Positions 44,485-52,973 of a stretch of DNA of 64,000 nt are shown here, in pieces. The notes beneath the pieces were generated by a model, which was given only the letters and a program-made list of their open reading frames with translations, did not search any database and was not told where the DNA came from. Source of the stretch: Candidatus Melainabacteria bacterium (lineage in GTDB: Bacteria; Cyanobacteriota; Vampirovibrionia; Obscuribacterales; Obscuribacteraceae); the NCBI GenBank assembly GCA_016716405.1, contig JADJWK010000001.1, positions 682,001-746,000 of the forward strand, given 5' to 3'. Made by a program: the position numbers and the translations under genes. The stretch's first letter is position 1. Every line of letters starts with the position of its first letter.

Positions 44485-45153
44485 TCAGACCTTCTTGTGA
44501 ATAACCTTGGCCGTCGCTTCATGCTTCTCGACCACGGCACCGTCTTCGGCGGTGATTTCGCAGTTGCCGTAGGCTTCTACCTTGACGCCTTCCTTGGCGA
44601 GGACTTTGGAGTTCTCGTAGGCTTTGACGGTGGCGTTGCCGCTGGCTGTGACCTGGCTTTCGCCCAGGGCCATGACTATACAGTTGCCGCTCACTTCGAC
44701 TTTGACCTGTTTGTTGGCGAGGACGGTGCAGTTGCCGTCGGCTCTGACCAGGACGCGGTCGGTGGCGTGAACGGCGACGTTGCCGTGGGCATCAATCTCG
44801 CAGTTTTCGCTGGCGAGGACGTTGGCGCTGCCATTGGCATCGACTTTGCAGTTGTTGCTGGCGATTACCCGGGTGGTGTCGAATGCCTTGATGACGGCAT
44901 CGGCTTTGGCGGTCACTGTGGTCTGCCCGTAGGCTTCGACCTGACAGGTGTCATGAGCCCAGATCTTGCTTTGATCGTAGGCTTTCACCTTGCAGGCGTC
45001 ATAGACATACAGGTTGGCGGTTTGCTGGGCAATCGCCTCGCCGCCGCGCTGATGCTTGGTTCCGTAAAGGTACAGCCCGACCCGATCGGCAGCTTGAGAG
45101 GCGAGGGTAGTGAGGGCCAAGACCATGGTGATAAGTGCTATTTTGAGTCGCAT
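44485..45153 (-). CDS. Secreted beta-solenoid-like repeat protein
   Basis: A 222-residue exported protein. A signal peptide (cut after ASQA) is followed by about 18 short repeats of the type V-x-A-x-G/D-N-C-x-I/V (KVEAYGNCEITA, TVTAKADAVI, NVLASENCEIDA), alternating Val/Ile and small residues as in right-handed beta-helices. Cys recurs at one repeat position. It ends in HKKV. The start at 45153 has AGGAAA upstream. Role unknown; a surface or periplasmic structural protein is likely. Confidence 0.72.
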   Translation of the reverse strand: MRLKIALITMVLALTTLASQAADRVGLYLYGTKHQRGGEAIAQQTANLYVYDACKVKAYDQSKIWAHDTCQVEAYGQTTVTAKADAVIKAFDTTRVIASNNCKVDANGSANVLASENCEIDAHGNVAVHATDRVLVRADGNCTVLANKQVKVEVSGNCIVMALGESQVTASGNATVKAYENSKVLAKEGVKVEAYGNCEITAEDGAVVEKHEATAKVIHKKV

Positions 45154-45260
45154 GAGCAATTTCCTATTCGGGGGTTCGGCTAGCCGGATACAAACTGAGA
45201 TTGAGGATAGTTTAGCTTAGCACTCCGCAATTCGCTTCGCCATGAAAGCGCATTTCTAGT

Positions 45261-45392
45261 CTAATTTCGGGCTTGCTCCAGCTCCTTTTCAGGAGCCAGA
45301 CTCCTCGCTTTGCGATAACTGTCCCAGGCGCTATCCTGCGAGCCCAGGCTTCTCAAGAGAGCGATAACTTTGTCCACCAGTTTCGACATCAT
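45261..45392 (-). CDS. Small 43-residue protein
   Basis: Start MMSKLVDKVIALLRSLG, end AWDSYRKARSLAPEKELEQA-RN. AGAGGTGAACGA precedes the ATG, a good ribosome site. The second half resembles one TPR helix. It sits 108 bases upstream of the beta-solenoid gene on the same strand and may share its transcript. The call rests on ribosome site, orientation and plausible sequence; no family is recognised. Confidence 0.5.
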   Translation of the reverse strand: MMSKLVDKVIALLRSLGSQDSAWDSYRKARSLAPEKELEQARN

Positions 45393-45527
45393 TCGTTCAC
45401 CTCTGATGTCCAGTCGTTGATTCCGTTTCTACTTTCTACCCGCCGCAATCAAGCAATCGCGCTTGACAGCCGCTTTCTGGTGATTACAAGACATGTTTTC
45501 GGCAAAGCTAGAAGCTGTAGGGTTGCT

Positions 45528-45534
45528 TACTATA
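45528..45534 (-). other. TATAGTA element without a called gene
   Basis: Exact copy on the minus strand. No gene was called upstream, but if the usual spacing holds a minus transcript would end near 45610. Confidence 0.3.
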
Positions 45535-45758
45535 CCGGCGGACTATTCGACATCGGTTGTCAGAGCGGGCGTTAATGGTTCGCGCAACTGCACTGCAGTC
45601 AGGCGATTTCTCTAATTTCTTCTCGAAAGTAAGACTGGCCAGGTTTTTTGGGTTTTCGCTCCGAACCGTAGAATAGATCGAGAAATGGGATGAAGCGACA
45701 GCGTTCCTGGTTCCGCTGGATTCCCCGGGCGGCTGCGCGCTCCTGTCTCGATTCGAAT

Positions 45759-45842
45759 TGATATCTCAAACGCTATCAAAACAGCAAATGATATCGTTTG
45801 AGATATCAAAAACCACCGGAAATGATTTCTCAAAAGGTATCA
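45759..45842. promoter_or_regulatory. Three 20-base operator-like sites
   Basis: Site 1 TGATATCTCAAACGCTATCA (45759-45778), site 2 TGATATCGTTTGAGATATCA (45789-45808, an inverted copy and itself a near-perfect palindrome) and site 3 TGATTTCTCAAAAGGTATCA (45823-45842). Shared form TGATA-N10-TATCA. Centres are 30 and 34 bases apart, about three helix turns. It looks like a repressor array or iterons. Confidence 0.6.
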
Positions 45843-45909
45843 TGCCAAATTGAGCTACTATGTTTCACTGAACAGAAGGCTCTTAGTCCCCTCGAAACGA
45901 GCTTCCTCC

Positions 45910-45959
45910 GGGGAAGAGAGAAAAACTCTCTCTCGGCTCTCAGGGGAAGAGAGAAAAAC
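45910..45959. repeat. Direct repeat of 17 bases, 33-base period
   Basis: GGGGAAGAGAGAAAAAC at 45910-45926 and 45943-45959. Each copy with its flank can fold (GAGAG/CTCTC), giving two hairpins in a row. Part of a 590-base region (45393-46178) without a convincing gene. Confidence 0.6.
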
Positions 45960-46086
45960 CCGGGAAACTCTCTTGCCGACGCCCCAAATGAGGAAGATCC
46001 CCGGCCTGCGTTTTCTTTTCGACGTTTGGGGGACCCCAAAAAGGTCCAAGAGTCCACATGCCGAACAACAAATCTTCCCGCTTGGA

Positions 46087-46093
46087 TACTATA
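46087..46093 (-). other. TATAGTA 3' element
   Basis: Exact copy on the minus strand, 86 bases past the stop of the response regulator gene. Confidence 0.5.
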
Positions 46094-46178
46094 TACATGA
46101 ATAGAAGCGGACGAAAAAAGTCAGAGAATTGGAAAGTCGGATAGCGCGGCTCGCTTCTCGCTTCCGGGAAGGGGCTCT

Positions 46179-46730
46179 TCAGTCCATTGACCACAAAAGG
46201 GATCGAAGCTCGTCCAGAGTGAAATACTGATTTTGCCGCCGCATGAAAAATTCCAGCATCTCGAATTCCTTTGGGCGCAGGTCGAGGACAGTACCGTCTA
46301 AGCGAGCCAATTTCAGGCGGCTGCTCAATTCCAGCCCTCGGACTTCGATCAGGTCATCCTTGTAAATACCGGGACGTCTGAGGAGGGCGGAGACTCTCAT
46401 CATCAACTCACGCATGTCGAAGGGCTTGGCAAGATAGTCATCGGCGCCGAATCCGAAACCTTGCTCTTTGTCCTCGATGGATGCCAGACCGGTCAGCATG
46501 AGTACCGGAGCATTCCCGGATTGAGCTCTATAGAGTCTGCAAACTTCATAGCCGCTCAGGTCGGGAAGCAGCACATCCAGGATAATCAGCTCATAGCTGA
46601 ATTCCCTGAGTCTCTCCAGTGCTTCCTGTCCGCTTTTGACAAGTTCGACGGTGTGGCAGTCTCTCTCGAAAGCGGCTTTCAGCGAGATTCCGGTTGCATT
46701 GTGATCCTCTGCCAGGAGAATTTTTGCCAC
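46179..46730 (-). CDS. OmpR-type response regulator with shortened output domain
   Basis: A 183-residue regulator. The receiver domain (1-120) has the acidic pair E8/D9, the phosphorylated Asp52 in LIILDVLLPD and Lys near 103 in YLAKPFD. The winged-helix domain begins normally (RGLELSSRLKLARLDG, LRPKEFEMLEFFMRRQ) but stops at LWSMD, about 45 residues short of the recognition helix and wing. The gene still has a T-rich 3' flank and the 3' element, so the short form may be the true one. No sensor kinase is nearby. It probably cannot bind DNA alone. Confidence 0.8.
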   Translation of the reverse strand: MAKILLAEDHNATGISLKAAFERDCHTVELVKSGQEALERLREFSYELIILDVLLPDLSGYEVCRLYRAQSGNAPVLMLTGLASIEDKEQGFGFGADDYLAKPFDMRELMMRVSALLRRPGIYKDDLIEVRGLELSSRLKLARLDGTVLDLRPKEFEMLEFFMRRQNQYFTLDELRSLLWSMD

Positions 46731-46907
46731 GCAGATGTACCCGATCGCCTGATTCTTTCATGAGTATACCCGTATGCCATCTCATGGTGCTCTTTTGTAT
46801 GCCTGCCCGAATAGCGCATGCAAGTTTCAAACCTTGCCCGGGTTGTTAGCCGTCGACTTCTTCCAGGTGTGATTCCGGAAAGGCATTTCGCTCAAAATTG
46901 ACCTGTT

Positions 46908-47005
46908 GGATCAAGTTTCTTCCAAGAAAGTTGATCCAGAAGGTCGTCTTCAGGACTTTCTTGATCATCTGGATCAGGTTTTTTCCGAAAATCTTGATCT
47001 AGATG
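46908..47005. repeat. Imperfect 34-base direct repeat with TTGATC/GATCAA
   Basis: Copies at about 46909-46942 and 46972-47005, 63 bases apart, about 75 percent alike by eye, rich in GATCA and AAG. They lie about 180-275 bases upstream of the response regulator start. Frames on both strands stay open through them, but none has a ribosome site. Confidence 0.5.
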
Positions 47006-47097
47006 ATCAAGTTGTCCTGGTCTGGATACGACATTCCGGTAGCTCAACACCCTCCTGTCTGTGTGTCTTTCAGCTTTTGGTATGCTCTTTTGAGAGA

Positions 47098-47104
47098 TAC
47101 TATA
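47098..47104 (-). other. TATAGTA 3' element
   Basis: Exact copy on the minus strand, 86 bases past the stop of pth2 and 37 past its hairpin. Confidence 0.5.
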
Positions 47105-47140
47105 AATAATAGTGAAAAATGACATGAACGAAGAATGAAA

Positions 47141-47167
47141 GGTAGCGGTGGCATAGCCGCTGCTACC
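47141..47167 (-). terminator. pth2: Terminator of pth2
   Basis: GGTAGCGGTGGC/GCCGCTGCTACC with one internal mismatch, followed on the minus strand by TTTCATTCTTCG, 23 bases after the stop. Confidence 0.75.
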
Positions 47168-47189
47168 CTCATCTTCGCCCGGAGCTCTC

Positions 47190-47564
47190 TCAAATGAGCG
47201 GCAGGTTGCCGCTCAGCTCATCGACCTCCGATTCACTGGCGGGCCCGAGGGCCAGGGCAGTGTAAGTCTTGACCCCAGCAAACTCGGTCTTGCCGAGATC
47301 CATCACCAGGTAGTGGTTGATTCCCTGGTCTACCGCCTGACGGTAAAGCTCCAGGAGCTCGACCTCGCTGTTTACGCTGACGACGATCTTGCGAAAGTTA
47401 TCAGCCAACCAGGCGAGGATATCCGGGCTGTCCTTGAGTCTGGGAACCGGTCCGCTACGATCGAGAATCGCTTCCTGAGCAGCATGAGCAGCCTGGGCTG
47501 CGAGCTTGCCCTTGCGCATTCCCAGATCTTTGCGAACGATAATGACCATCTTGGGGTTGGCCAT
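47190..47564 (-). CDS. pth2: Peptidyl-tRNA hydrolase 2 (archaeal/eukaryotic type)
   Basis: A 124-residue Pth2, the usual length, which frees tRNA from stalled peptidyl-tRNA. KMVIIVRKDLGMRKGKLAAQ with the following AAHAA is the N-terminal signature, and the LVMDLGKTEFAG and ALALGP segments complete the active-site and C-terminal motifs. It is unlike the bacterial Pth. GGAGG lies before the ATG. It sits 100 bases after clpC on the same strand with a hairpin between. Confidence 0.93.
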   Translation of the reverse strand: MANPKMVIIVRKDLGMRKGKLAAQAAHAAQEAILDRSGPVPRLKDSPDILAWLADNFRKIVVSVNSEVELLELYRQAVDQGINHYLVMDLGKTEFAGVKTYTALALGPASESEVDELSGNLPLI

Positions 47565-47598
47565 GTTTCCTCCTTATCTGTTGGAAAAAGGACAGAGC

Positions 47599-47640
47599 CC
47601 GGGGCGGGTGAGCCGGCGCGAGCCAGCCTTCCCGCCCCGG
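47599..47640 (-). terminator. Hairpin between clpC and pth2
   Basis: CCGGGGCGGG/CCCGCCCCGG, perfect 10-bp stem around an inner GGCTGGCTC/GAGCCGGC region, then CTCTGTCCTTTTT on the minus strand. A partial or full terminator of clpC. Confidence 0.75.
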
Positions 47641-47664
47641 ACGTCTGCGAGCCGGACCAGGACG

Positions 47665-50154
47665 CTAGGCTGACGCCAGCGCCCACCTCTGGCCTCTTCC
47701 TGGACCCTCTTCCGCGACCACCGGCTGGAAGTCGATCAGCTCACCCTTGGCGACGGCGCTCAGAGTCATGCCGCGCTTGAATGTCTCACCGATGATGCCG
47801 TCCGCCAGCGGGTTCTCCATGAGCCGCTGGACGGCACGCTTCATCGGCCTGGCACCGTAGACGGGGTCGAAGCCCGTCTCGACGAGAAGCTCGATGGCGG
47901 AGGCATCCACCGCCAGCGAGATGCGATGCTCGCTCAGCAGCCGCTCTTTCAGCTCATCCACCAGCATCTCGACGATCACCTCGATATGGTCTCTGGTCAG
48001 ACCGTCGAAGAAAATCATCTCATCGAGTCGGTTGATGAACTCGGCGGAGAACAGCTGCTTCACCGCCTCGAGCGCCTTCTCGGAGTTGACACCGAATCTG
48101 GCGCCGAAACCGATACCGTTTCGCCGGGCTTCCTGGGCACCGGCATTGGTGGTCATGATCAGGATGATGTTGCGGAAGTCGATGGTTCGACCCTCGCCGT
48201 CGGTGAGCCGGCCGTCGTCCATGACCTGGAGCAGGACGTTGAAGATGTCCGGGTGCGCCTTCTCGATCTCGTCGAGCAGGAGCACGCTGTACGGCTTGCG
48301 CCGAATAGCTTCGGTGAGCAGCCCGCCGTTGCCGAAGCCGACATAACCAGGAGGAGCGCCGATCAAGCGCGAGACCGAGTGCCGCTCCATAAACTCGGAC
48401 ATGTCGAAGCGCACCAGGTCCTTGATCTTGCCGGTGCGGATGAGCTGCAGAACCCGAGCCACCTGGGTCTTGCCGACACCGGTGGGACCGAGGAAAAGGA
48501 AGCAGCCGGCGGGGCGGTTGGGATCGCGCAGATTGGCGCGAGCCCGGCGCACAGCCTGGCTGACCGCCTTGATCGCGGCATCCTGACCGACCACCTTCTT
48601 GCCCATCTCCCCTTCCATGCCGAGCAGTTTGACCCGCTCGTCCTTCTCCATCTCCCCGCCGGGCACACCGGTGATCTCGCTCACCAGAGCGGCGATGTGT
48701 CGATAGAGCAGGTCGGGCTGCGGCCTGGCGTCAGCCGGCCCGGCTAGCAGGCGCGGCACCGGCATGGAGCGCAGGACGCGCTGCAGGAGCGACTCCTGCA
48801 TCGCCGGAGGTGCGGCCAGGAGGGCCACCGGTCTGAAAGCCTCGCGTTCCAGAGCTAGTGCGGAAGCCGCCTCGTCGATCAGGTCGATGGCTTTGTCCGG
48901 CAACTGGCGCTCGCCGATATAGCGATCGGAAAGCAGAGCCGCCGCCTCGATGGCGTCATCGCCGATGAGCAGACGATGGTGCTTCTCGAGGACCGGGCGC
49001 AGGCCCTTGATGATCTCGATGGTCTCGGGCACGGTGGCCGCCTCCACGTTCACCTCCTGGAAGCGCCGGTTGAGAGCGGCATCTTTCTGGAAGTGCTTGC
49101 GGAACTCGTCCACCGTGGTGGCGCCCATGATGGTGAGCTCACCCCTGGAAAGGGCAGGCTTCAGGATGTTGGAGGCGTCGAGACCGCCGGATGAGCCGCC
49201 CCCGCCGACCAGCGTGTGAAGCTCGTCGATGAAGAGCAGGATATTGCTCTCTTTCGCCTCTTTGACCACGAGGAGAATGCGCTCCTCGAACTCGCCCCGA
49301 TACTTGGTGCCGGCCACCAGGGTGGCCAGCTCGATCTGGACGAGGCGCCGGTCCTTCAGGCAAGCCGGGACCTTGCCCGCGGCGATTCGAGCGGCAATGC
49401 CTTCGGCGATTGCCGTCTTGCCGACACCGGGGTCACCAACCAGGAGCGGGTTGTTCTTGGTGCGCCGGCCGAGAATGCGGATCGACCGGTTGACCTCTTT
49501 CTCGCGTCCGACCAGACGATCGAGCTTCCCTTCTCGAGCCAGCTTGGTGAGATCGCGCCCGAATGTGTCCAGGGTGGGCGTCTTGGATGCCGGTGGGAGG
49601 GGCTGGCTGCCGTCGGCGGTAGAGCCTTCCGGGACTCCGCCGGCGGTCTCGAGCTGCTTGCGCCCGGCGCCGGCAGCGCTCGGCCCGGGTCGCCGTTCCA
49701 GTGTGCCTGCCTCGAGGTAGCTGATGATCACCTCGTGCACCTCGGCCGTGTGCACCTTGAGCCTGGCCAGGGCCGCTTTGACCTGGCTGTCCTCGAGGAT
49801 GCCCAGGAGCATGTGTGGCGTCTGACTGTAGTCCTTGCCCTGAGCCTCGGCCTGCTTGCCGGCCTGCTCGTAGGCCTTGTAAAGCTCTGCGGAGAAGACG
49901 ATCTTGCCTTCCTCGTTGCGCACGCTCTTGGTCTGTGTCGAGAGTGCGATATTGTGCCTGGCACCGAGCAAGGCTTCGACCGCAGGAAGCAGCCGGCTCG
50001 AGTCGACGTCGAAGTGAGCGAGGATCAGAGCCGCGTCGGACTGCCGCTGCCTGGTCATCGACAGCAGCATGACCACAGGCGTGACGTGGTTGAGACCAAA
50101 CGCCGCTGCGTCCCTGCCAGCAAGCTCGATGAGATTAGGTGTAGGACTCGACAT
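47665..50154 (-). CDS. clpC: Clp ATPase, ClpC/ClpA type
   Basis: An 829-residue AAA+ unfoldase. N-terminal Clp repeats (1-150); a Pro/Gly-rich linker (about 155-195); first ATPase domain with GDPGVGKT (240-247) and IDELHT; a short middle region without the long ClpB propeller arm; second ATPase domain with GPTGVGKT (556-563) and a GIGFG loop that resembles the IGF/LGF loop for ClpP docking. It unfolds proteins for ClpP. GGAGAT precedes the ATG. No clpP is nearby. Confidence 0.93.
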   Translation of the reverse strand: MSSPTPNLIELAGRDAAAFGLNHVTPVVMLLSMTRQRQSDAALILAHFDVDSSRLLPAVEALLGARHNIALSTQTKSVRNEEGKIVFSAELYKAYEQAGKQAEAQGKDYSQTPHMLLGILEDSQVKAALARLKVHTAEVHEVIISYLEAGTLERRPGPSAAGAGRKQLETAGGVPEGSTADGSQPLPPASKTPTLDTFGRDLTKLAREGKLDRLVGREKEVNRSIRILGRRTKNNPLLVGDPGVGKTAIAEGIAARIAAGKVPACLKDRRLVQIELATLVAGTKYRGEFEERILLVVKEAKESNILLFIDELHTLVGGGGSSGGLDASNILKPALSRGELTIMGATTVDEFRKHFQKDAALNRRFQEVNVEAATVPETIEIIKGLRPVLEKHHRLLIGDDAIEAAALLSDRYIGERQLPDKAIDLIDEAASALALEREAFRPVALLAAPPAMQESLLQRVLRSMPVPRLLAGPADARPQPDLLYRHIAALVSEITGVPGGEMEKDERVKLLGMEGEMGKKVVGQDAAIKAVSQAVRRARANLRDPNRPAGCFLFLGPTGVGKTQVARVLQLIRTGKIKDLVRFDMSEFMERHSVSRLIGAPPGYVGFGNGGLLTEAIRRKPYSVLLLDEIEKAHPDIFNVLLQVMDDGRLTDGEGRTIDFRNIILIMTTNAGAQEARRNGIGFGARFGVNSEKALEAVKQLFSAEFINRLDEMIFFDGLTRDHIEVIVEMLVDELKERLLSEHRISLAVDASAIELLVETGFDPVYGARPMKRAVQRLMENPLADGIIGETFKRGMTLSAVAKGELIDFQPVVAEEGPGRGQRWALASA

Positions 50155-50519
50155 AGGATATCTCCTTTTGTCATTTGAGAGATCGACCGGGTGTTGATCC
50201 GGTCCGGTTAACGAATGGTGGTCCCCGATTCGATTCCAGAGCCCGTAGCTATCTCCGCCAGCGAAGCCGCTGGGGATATGAGCTGTAAGCGCGCTGGAGT
50301 CGAGATTTCTGGGTCTTGTCCGGGTCTTGTGAGGATGTCTCTAGAGCGGAAGGAAAACCATTCGATAAATCCTGACTATCAGAAGAGAGTCTGAAAACCT
50401 AAAAAACTTATGTTACATCGATCCCCTTTACAACCTTTAACACTACGTATTCATAAAGGTTCGCGGATTTCGGGGCTCTCGGAAAGCTACTATATAAAGA
50501 AATAGAAGTAACTAGAAAA
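50155..50519. other. Intergenic region upstream of clpC
   Basis: It holds the clpC promoter on the minus strand. A CAGCGG-CTT-CGCTG type hairpin lies near 50261-50275. No CIRCE or other known heat-shock operator is visible, and no gene. Confidence 0.3.
50488..50494 (-). other. TATAGTA 3' element
   Basis: Exact copy on the minus strand, 77 bases past the stop of the polytopic membrane protein gene and 26 past its terminator. Confidence 0.5.
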
Positions 50520-50547
50520 AAGGCTGCCTCGATGAAGAGGCAGCCTT
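50520..50547 (-). terminator. Intrinsic terminator
   Basis: AAGGCTGCCTC/GAGGCAGCCTT, perfect 11-bp stem with a 6-base loop, followed on the minus strand by TTTTCTAGTTAC, 23 bases after the stop. Confidence 0.93.
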
Positions 50548-50570
50548 CCGGCCGGGGTGAGTCCTGTCTA

Positions 50571-52580
50571 TTACCCGGCCTTGTTGCGACCAAGGATACT
50601 GTCCCAGATCTCCCTGGCGGTCTTGAGCATGCCGCCAACCCAGGCGATGACCGGGGCGAAGACGGTACGGTGCACGACCATGTACACCGACACGAAGACA
50701 TTCCAGATGCCTTCGAAGCCGCTCCAGAAGAAGTTGTAGATACCGACCAGAACCGGACGCAGCCAGGGCGTCAGGAGGAGGTCAGCCGGGAGCTTGACGA
50801 TGATATAGGCCACCGGGAAGAGCACCCAGGTGACCACGGAGCCGGCGGTCAGACCGATGAGGGCGGCGACCCACCAGTACGCTTCGTTGAGCAGGTAGAG
50901 GTTGTAGCCTGCATAGAGCGCGGCGGCGATGCCGGCAGCGAAGCCGAGAGCCGAAGCGCCGATGCCCTTCAGGACCTTTGCCAGGAGCAGGTAGGTGATG
51001 AAGCCCAGGAAGGCGAAACCTGCCAGCAAAGCGATGGTCTTGATGCCCGGAGCCGCAGCCCAGGCTGCAAGACGCGGCCAGGCCTGCCAGATGGCGAGAC
51101 CGACCAGGGTCAAGTTGGTACCGTGGGCGAAGAGCTCCCGGTAGGCGGTGGTGTCATCGTAAGAGCGCCTGATGACATGCTTGTCCCACCAGTCGGAGAC
51201 CGAGCGTGCGGCCTTCTCCGTTTGCTCGTGCAGCCAGTCGAGACCCTTGCCGGCCGGCGTGGAGAGCCATGAGCGGGTGATCAGGCGCAGCAGGCTGTAG
51301 AGGACCGGGACGCCCAGGGTGAAGGTGAGGACCACGCCGCCGGCAAGAGCGGGCCAGAAAACGACACCCTGCCAGGCACCATGGAAGGTGCTGTAGATGC
51401 CGTAGCCTGCCGCGGCTGCGCCTGCAAGACCGGTAGCCACAGCGCCGGCGTCGCTGTCGAAGAGCTCTCCGAGGGCCACCCAGGCAGCCAGGAAGACCAG
51501 GATGGCGGCGGTGTAGACCGCATAGCCCGGCAGCACCGCGAAGACCGACACGCCGAAGAGGGCGACCATGCCCAGGGCGGCGGCGGCGACGAGGGCGGCG
51601 AGATTGCCGTAGAAGGTCCGGTATTCGCTGTCCTTCTCGTCATAGGTGTTCTCCAGCATCCACCTGACGCCTTCGAGAAGGGTCTTGATCAGACCGCTCT
51701 TGAGAAGACCATGGACTGCCGGATAGACGTAGGCGAGACCGAGACCGAATTCCAGGACACAGGCGATATAGGTCGCCCAGACCGGCAGACCCAGGGCGGA
51801 TACTGCCGCGGTGCTCAGGGGCAGGGCGGTGTAGACGCCGGATGCTGTTAGAGCCACGGCGGCGAAGTGCAGGTCGCCGTGCTCGAGGAGCTGGAAGAGG
51901 AGCACTGCCAGGACCAGACCGATGACGCCGCCTGCCATCCAGCTGGCTACAGCCGGAGTGAGGGCGCTGCCCACCGCGGGCACGAGGGGAAGCAGCAGGG
52001 CATGTACGGCGATGGCCCCCCAGACACCGAGTCCGAGGACGCCGGCGCCGGTCAGAAAGACCATCACGCTCTTCACCCATTGAGAGCCCTTGTCCTTGTC
52101 CTCCACGTAAGCCCAGAGCTTGCCGGAGCCCGGAAGAGCCGAGAGGAGCTCGATGGTGGTGTCGCAGAGCGGCTTGCCCAGGTCTTTGGCGCAGCGATTG
52201 GTGAACTTGAAGAACTTCTCCAGTCCTCTGTAGACCGGGTCAACCACGTAGAGGAAGGCTGCCGGCCAGATGATGTTGAAGGTGAGAAGGAATGCCACGA
52301 TTCCCGCCGGGAACCAGGCGAAGATGCTCCAGCCCATGGTCCAGCCGATATGACCGGAGGTCAGCACGGCGGCGCCGAGACCGAGAGCGAAGCCGAAAAG
52401 ACCGTTGAAGATGCCCCGCACCCAGCCGCGGTAGGCCTCCTTGCTCAGGCTCTTGCCGAGCTCGTAGAGCGGCATGACCAGCAGGGTCGCCGGTACCAGG
52501 AAGAGCAGGGCCAGAAACCGAAGGATCGGGTTTTTCGGGAGCTTCTCACTGTCGAGTGTGCGTCGAACTGTTGCGAACAT
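50571..52580 (-). CDS. Large polytopic membrane protein, unknown
   Basis: A 669-residue protein with roughly 14-16 membrane segments rich in Gly and Ala (for example LFGFALGLGAAVLTSGHIGW and YLLLAKVLKGIGASALGFAA). No transporter signature was recognised. Short soluble loops carry Trp and Asp/Lys pairs. Internal similarity between segments suggests ancestral duplication. The start at 52580 has GAGGAAAACCT upstream; the open frame extends further but without support. It stands alone with its own terminator. Confidence 0.78.
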   Translation of the reverse strand: MFATVRRTLDSEKLPKNPILRFLALLFLVPATLLVMPLYELGKSLSKEAYRGWVRGIFNGLFGFALGLGAAVLTSGHIGWTMGWSIFAWFPAGIVAFLLTFNIIWPAAFLYVVDPVYRGLEKFFKFTNRCAKDLGKPLCDTTIELLSALPGSGKLWAYVEDKDKGSQWVKSVMVFLTGAGVLGLGVWGAIAVHALLLPLVPAVGSALTPAVASWMAGGVIGLVLAVLLFQLLEHGDLHFAAVALTASGVYTALPLSTAAVSALGLPVWATYIACVLEFGLGLAYVYPAVHGLLKSGLIKTLLEGVRWMLENTYDEKDSEYRTFYGNLAALVAAAALGMVALFGVSVFAVLPGYAVYTAAILVFLAAWVALGELFDSDAGAVATGLAGAAAAGYGIYSTFHGAWQGVVFWPALAGGVVLTFTLGVPVLYSLLRLITRSWLSTPAGKGLDWLHEQTEKAARSVSDWWDKHVIRRSYDDTTAYRELFAHGTNLTLVGLAIWQAWPRLAAWAAAPGIKTIALLAGFAFLGFITYLLLAKVLKGIGASALGFAAGIAAALYAGYNLYLLNEAYWWVAALIGLTAGSVVTWVLFPVAYIIVKLPADLLLTPWLRPVLVGIYNFFWSGFEGIWNVFVSVYMVVHRTVFAPVIAWVGGMLKTAREIWDSILGRNKAG

Positions 52581-52973
52581 AGGTTTTCCTCGTTCCGAAT
52601 TAGTTAGAGTCCGCATCCCGATTGATTCGAGACGCGTCGGCGGTCGGACCGTCAGGTCGACCGAAAGGCAGAACCAGACTTTTTCCGCTGATGGCGGACA
52701 GATTGCGTGACGGGCTCTTGTGCTTATGGCGTTTAGAGTGTCGGGGTAAGCGGCTGTCTGTGTATGTCTGGTTCCAGAAAATGAAAAGCGATTGATCGAG
52801 AGTCTATGTTGTCTGGAAGTACAAAGCCATAGAAGTGACATTCTGGTTAACAAGAGTTATTCGTCAAGGCCTTGTGGAGCTGCGCTAGGGTCGGTTTGTG
52901 CTCAACGATATAATATAGGATAATGCCGGGAGGCGACAAAGCGCACCGTATGTGGTGTGCTTTGCCGGGGCGA
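52581..52973. other. 393-base intergenic region
   Basis: Between two minus-strand genes. A hairpin CAAAGCGCACC/GGTGTGCTTTG near 52938-52964 probably ends the gene at 52974. AT-rich ATATAATATAG follows at about 52905. No gene. Confidence 0.4.

Noticed and set aside
45215..45240. TTAGCACTC as half of a CIRCE heat-shock operator
   Set aside because: The inverted half GAGTGCTAA is missing.
45910..45959. CRISPR-like array
   Set aside because: Only two copies of 17 bases with 16-base spacing; too short and no cas genes.
45850..46104. Plus-strand frame with an 11-residue repeat
   Set aside because: It merely reads the 33-base DNA repeat; TTG start without a ribosome site, and several frames on both strands are open there.
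46892..47125. Frames on both strands through the GATCA repeats
   Set aside because: They arise from the repeat DNA; no ribosome sites, and the minus frame contains the TATAGTA element.
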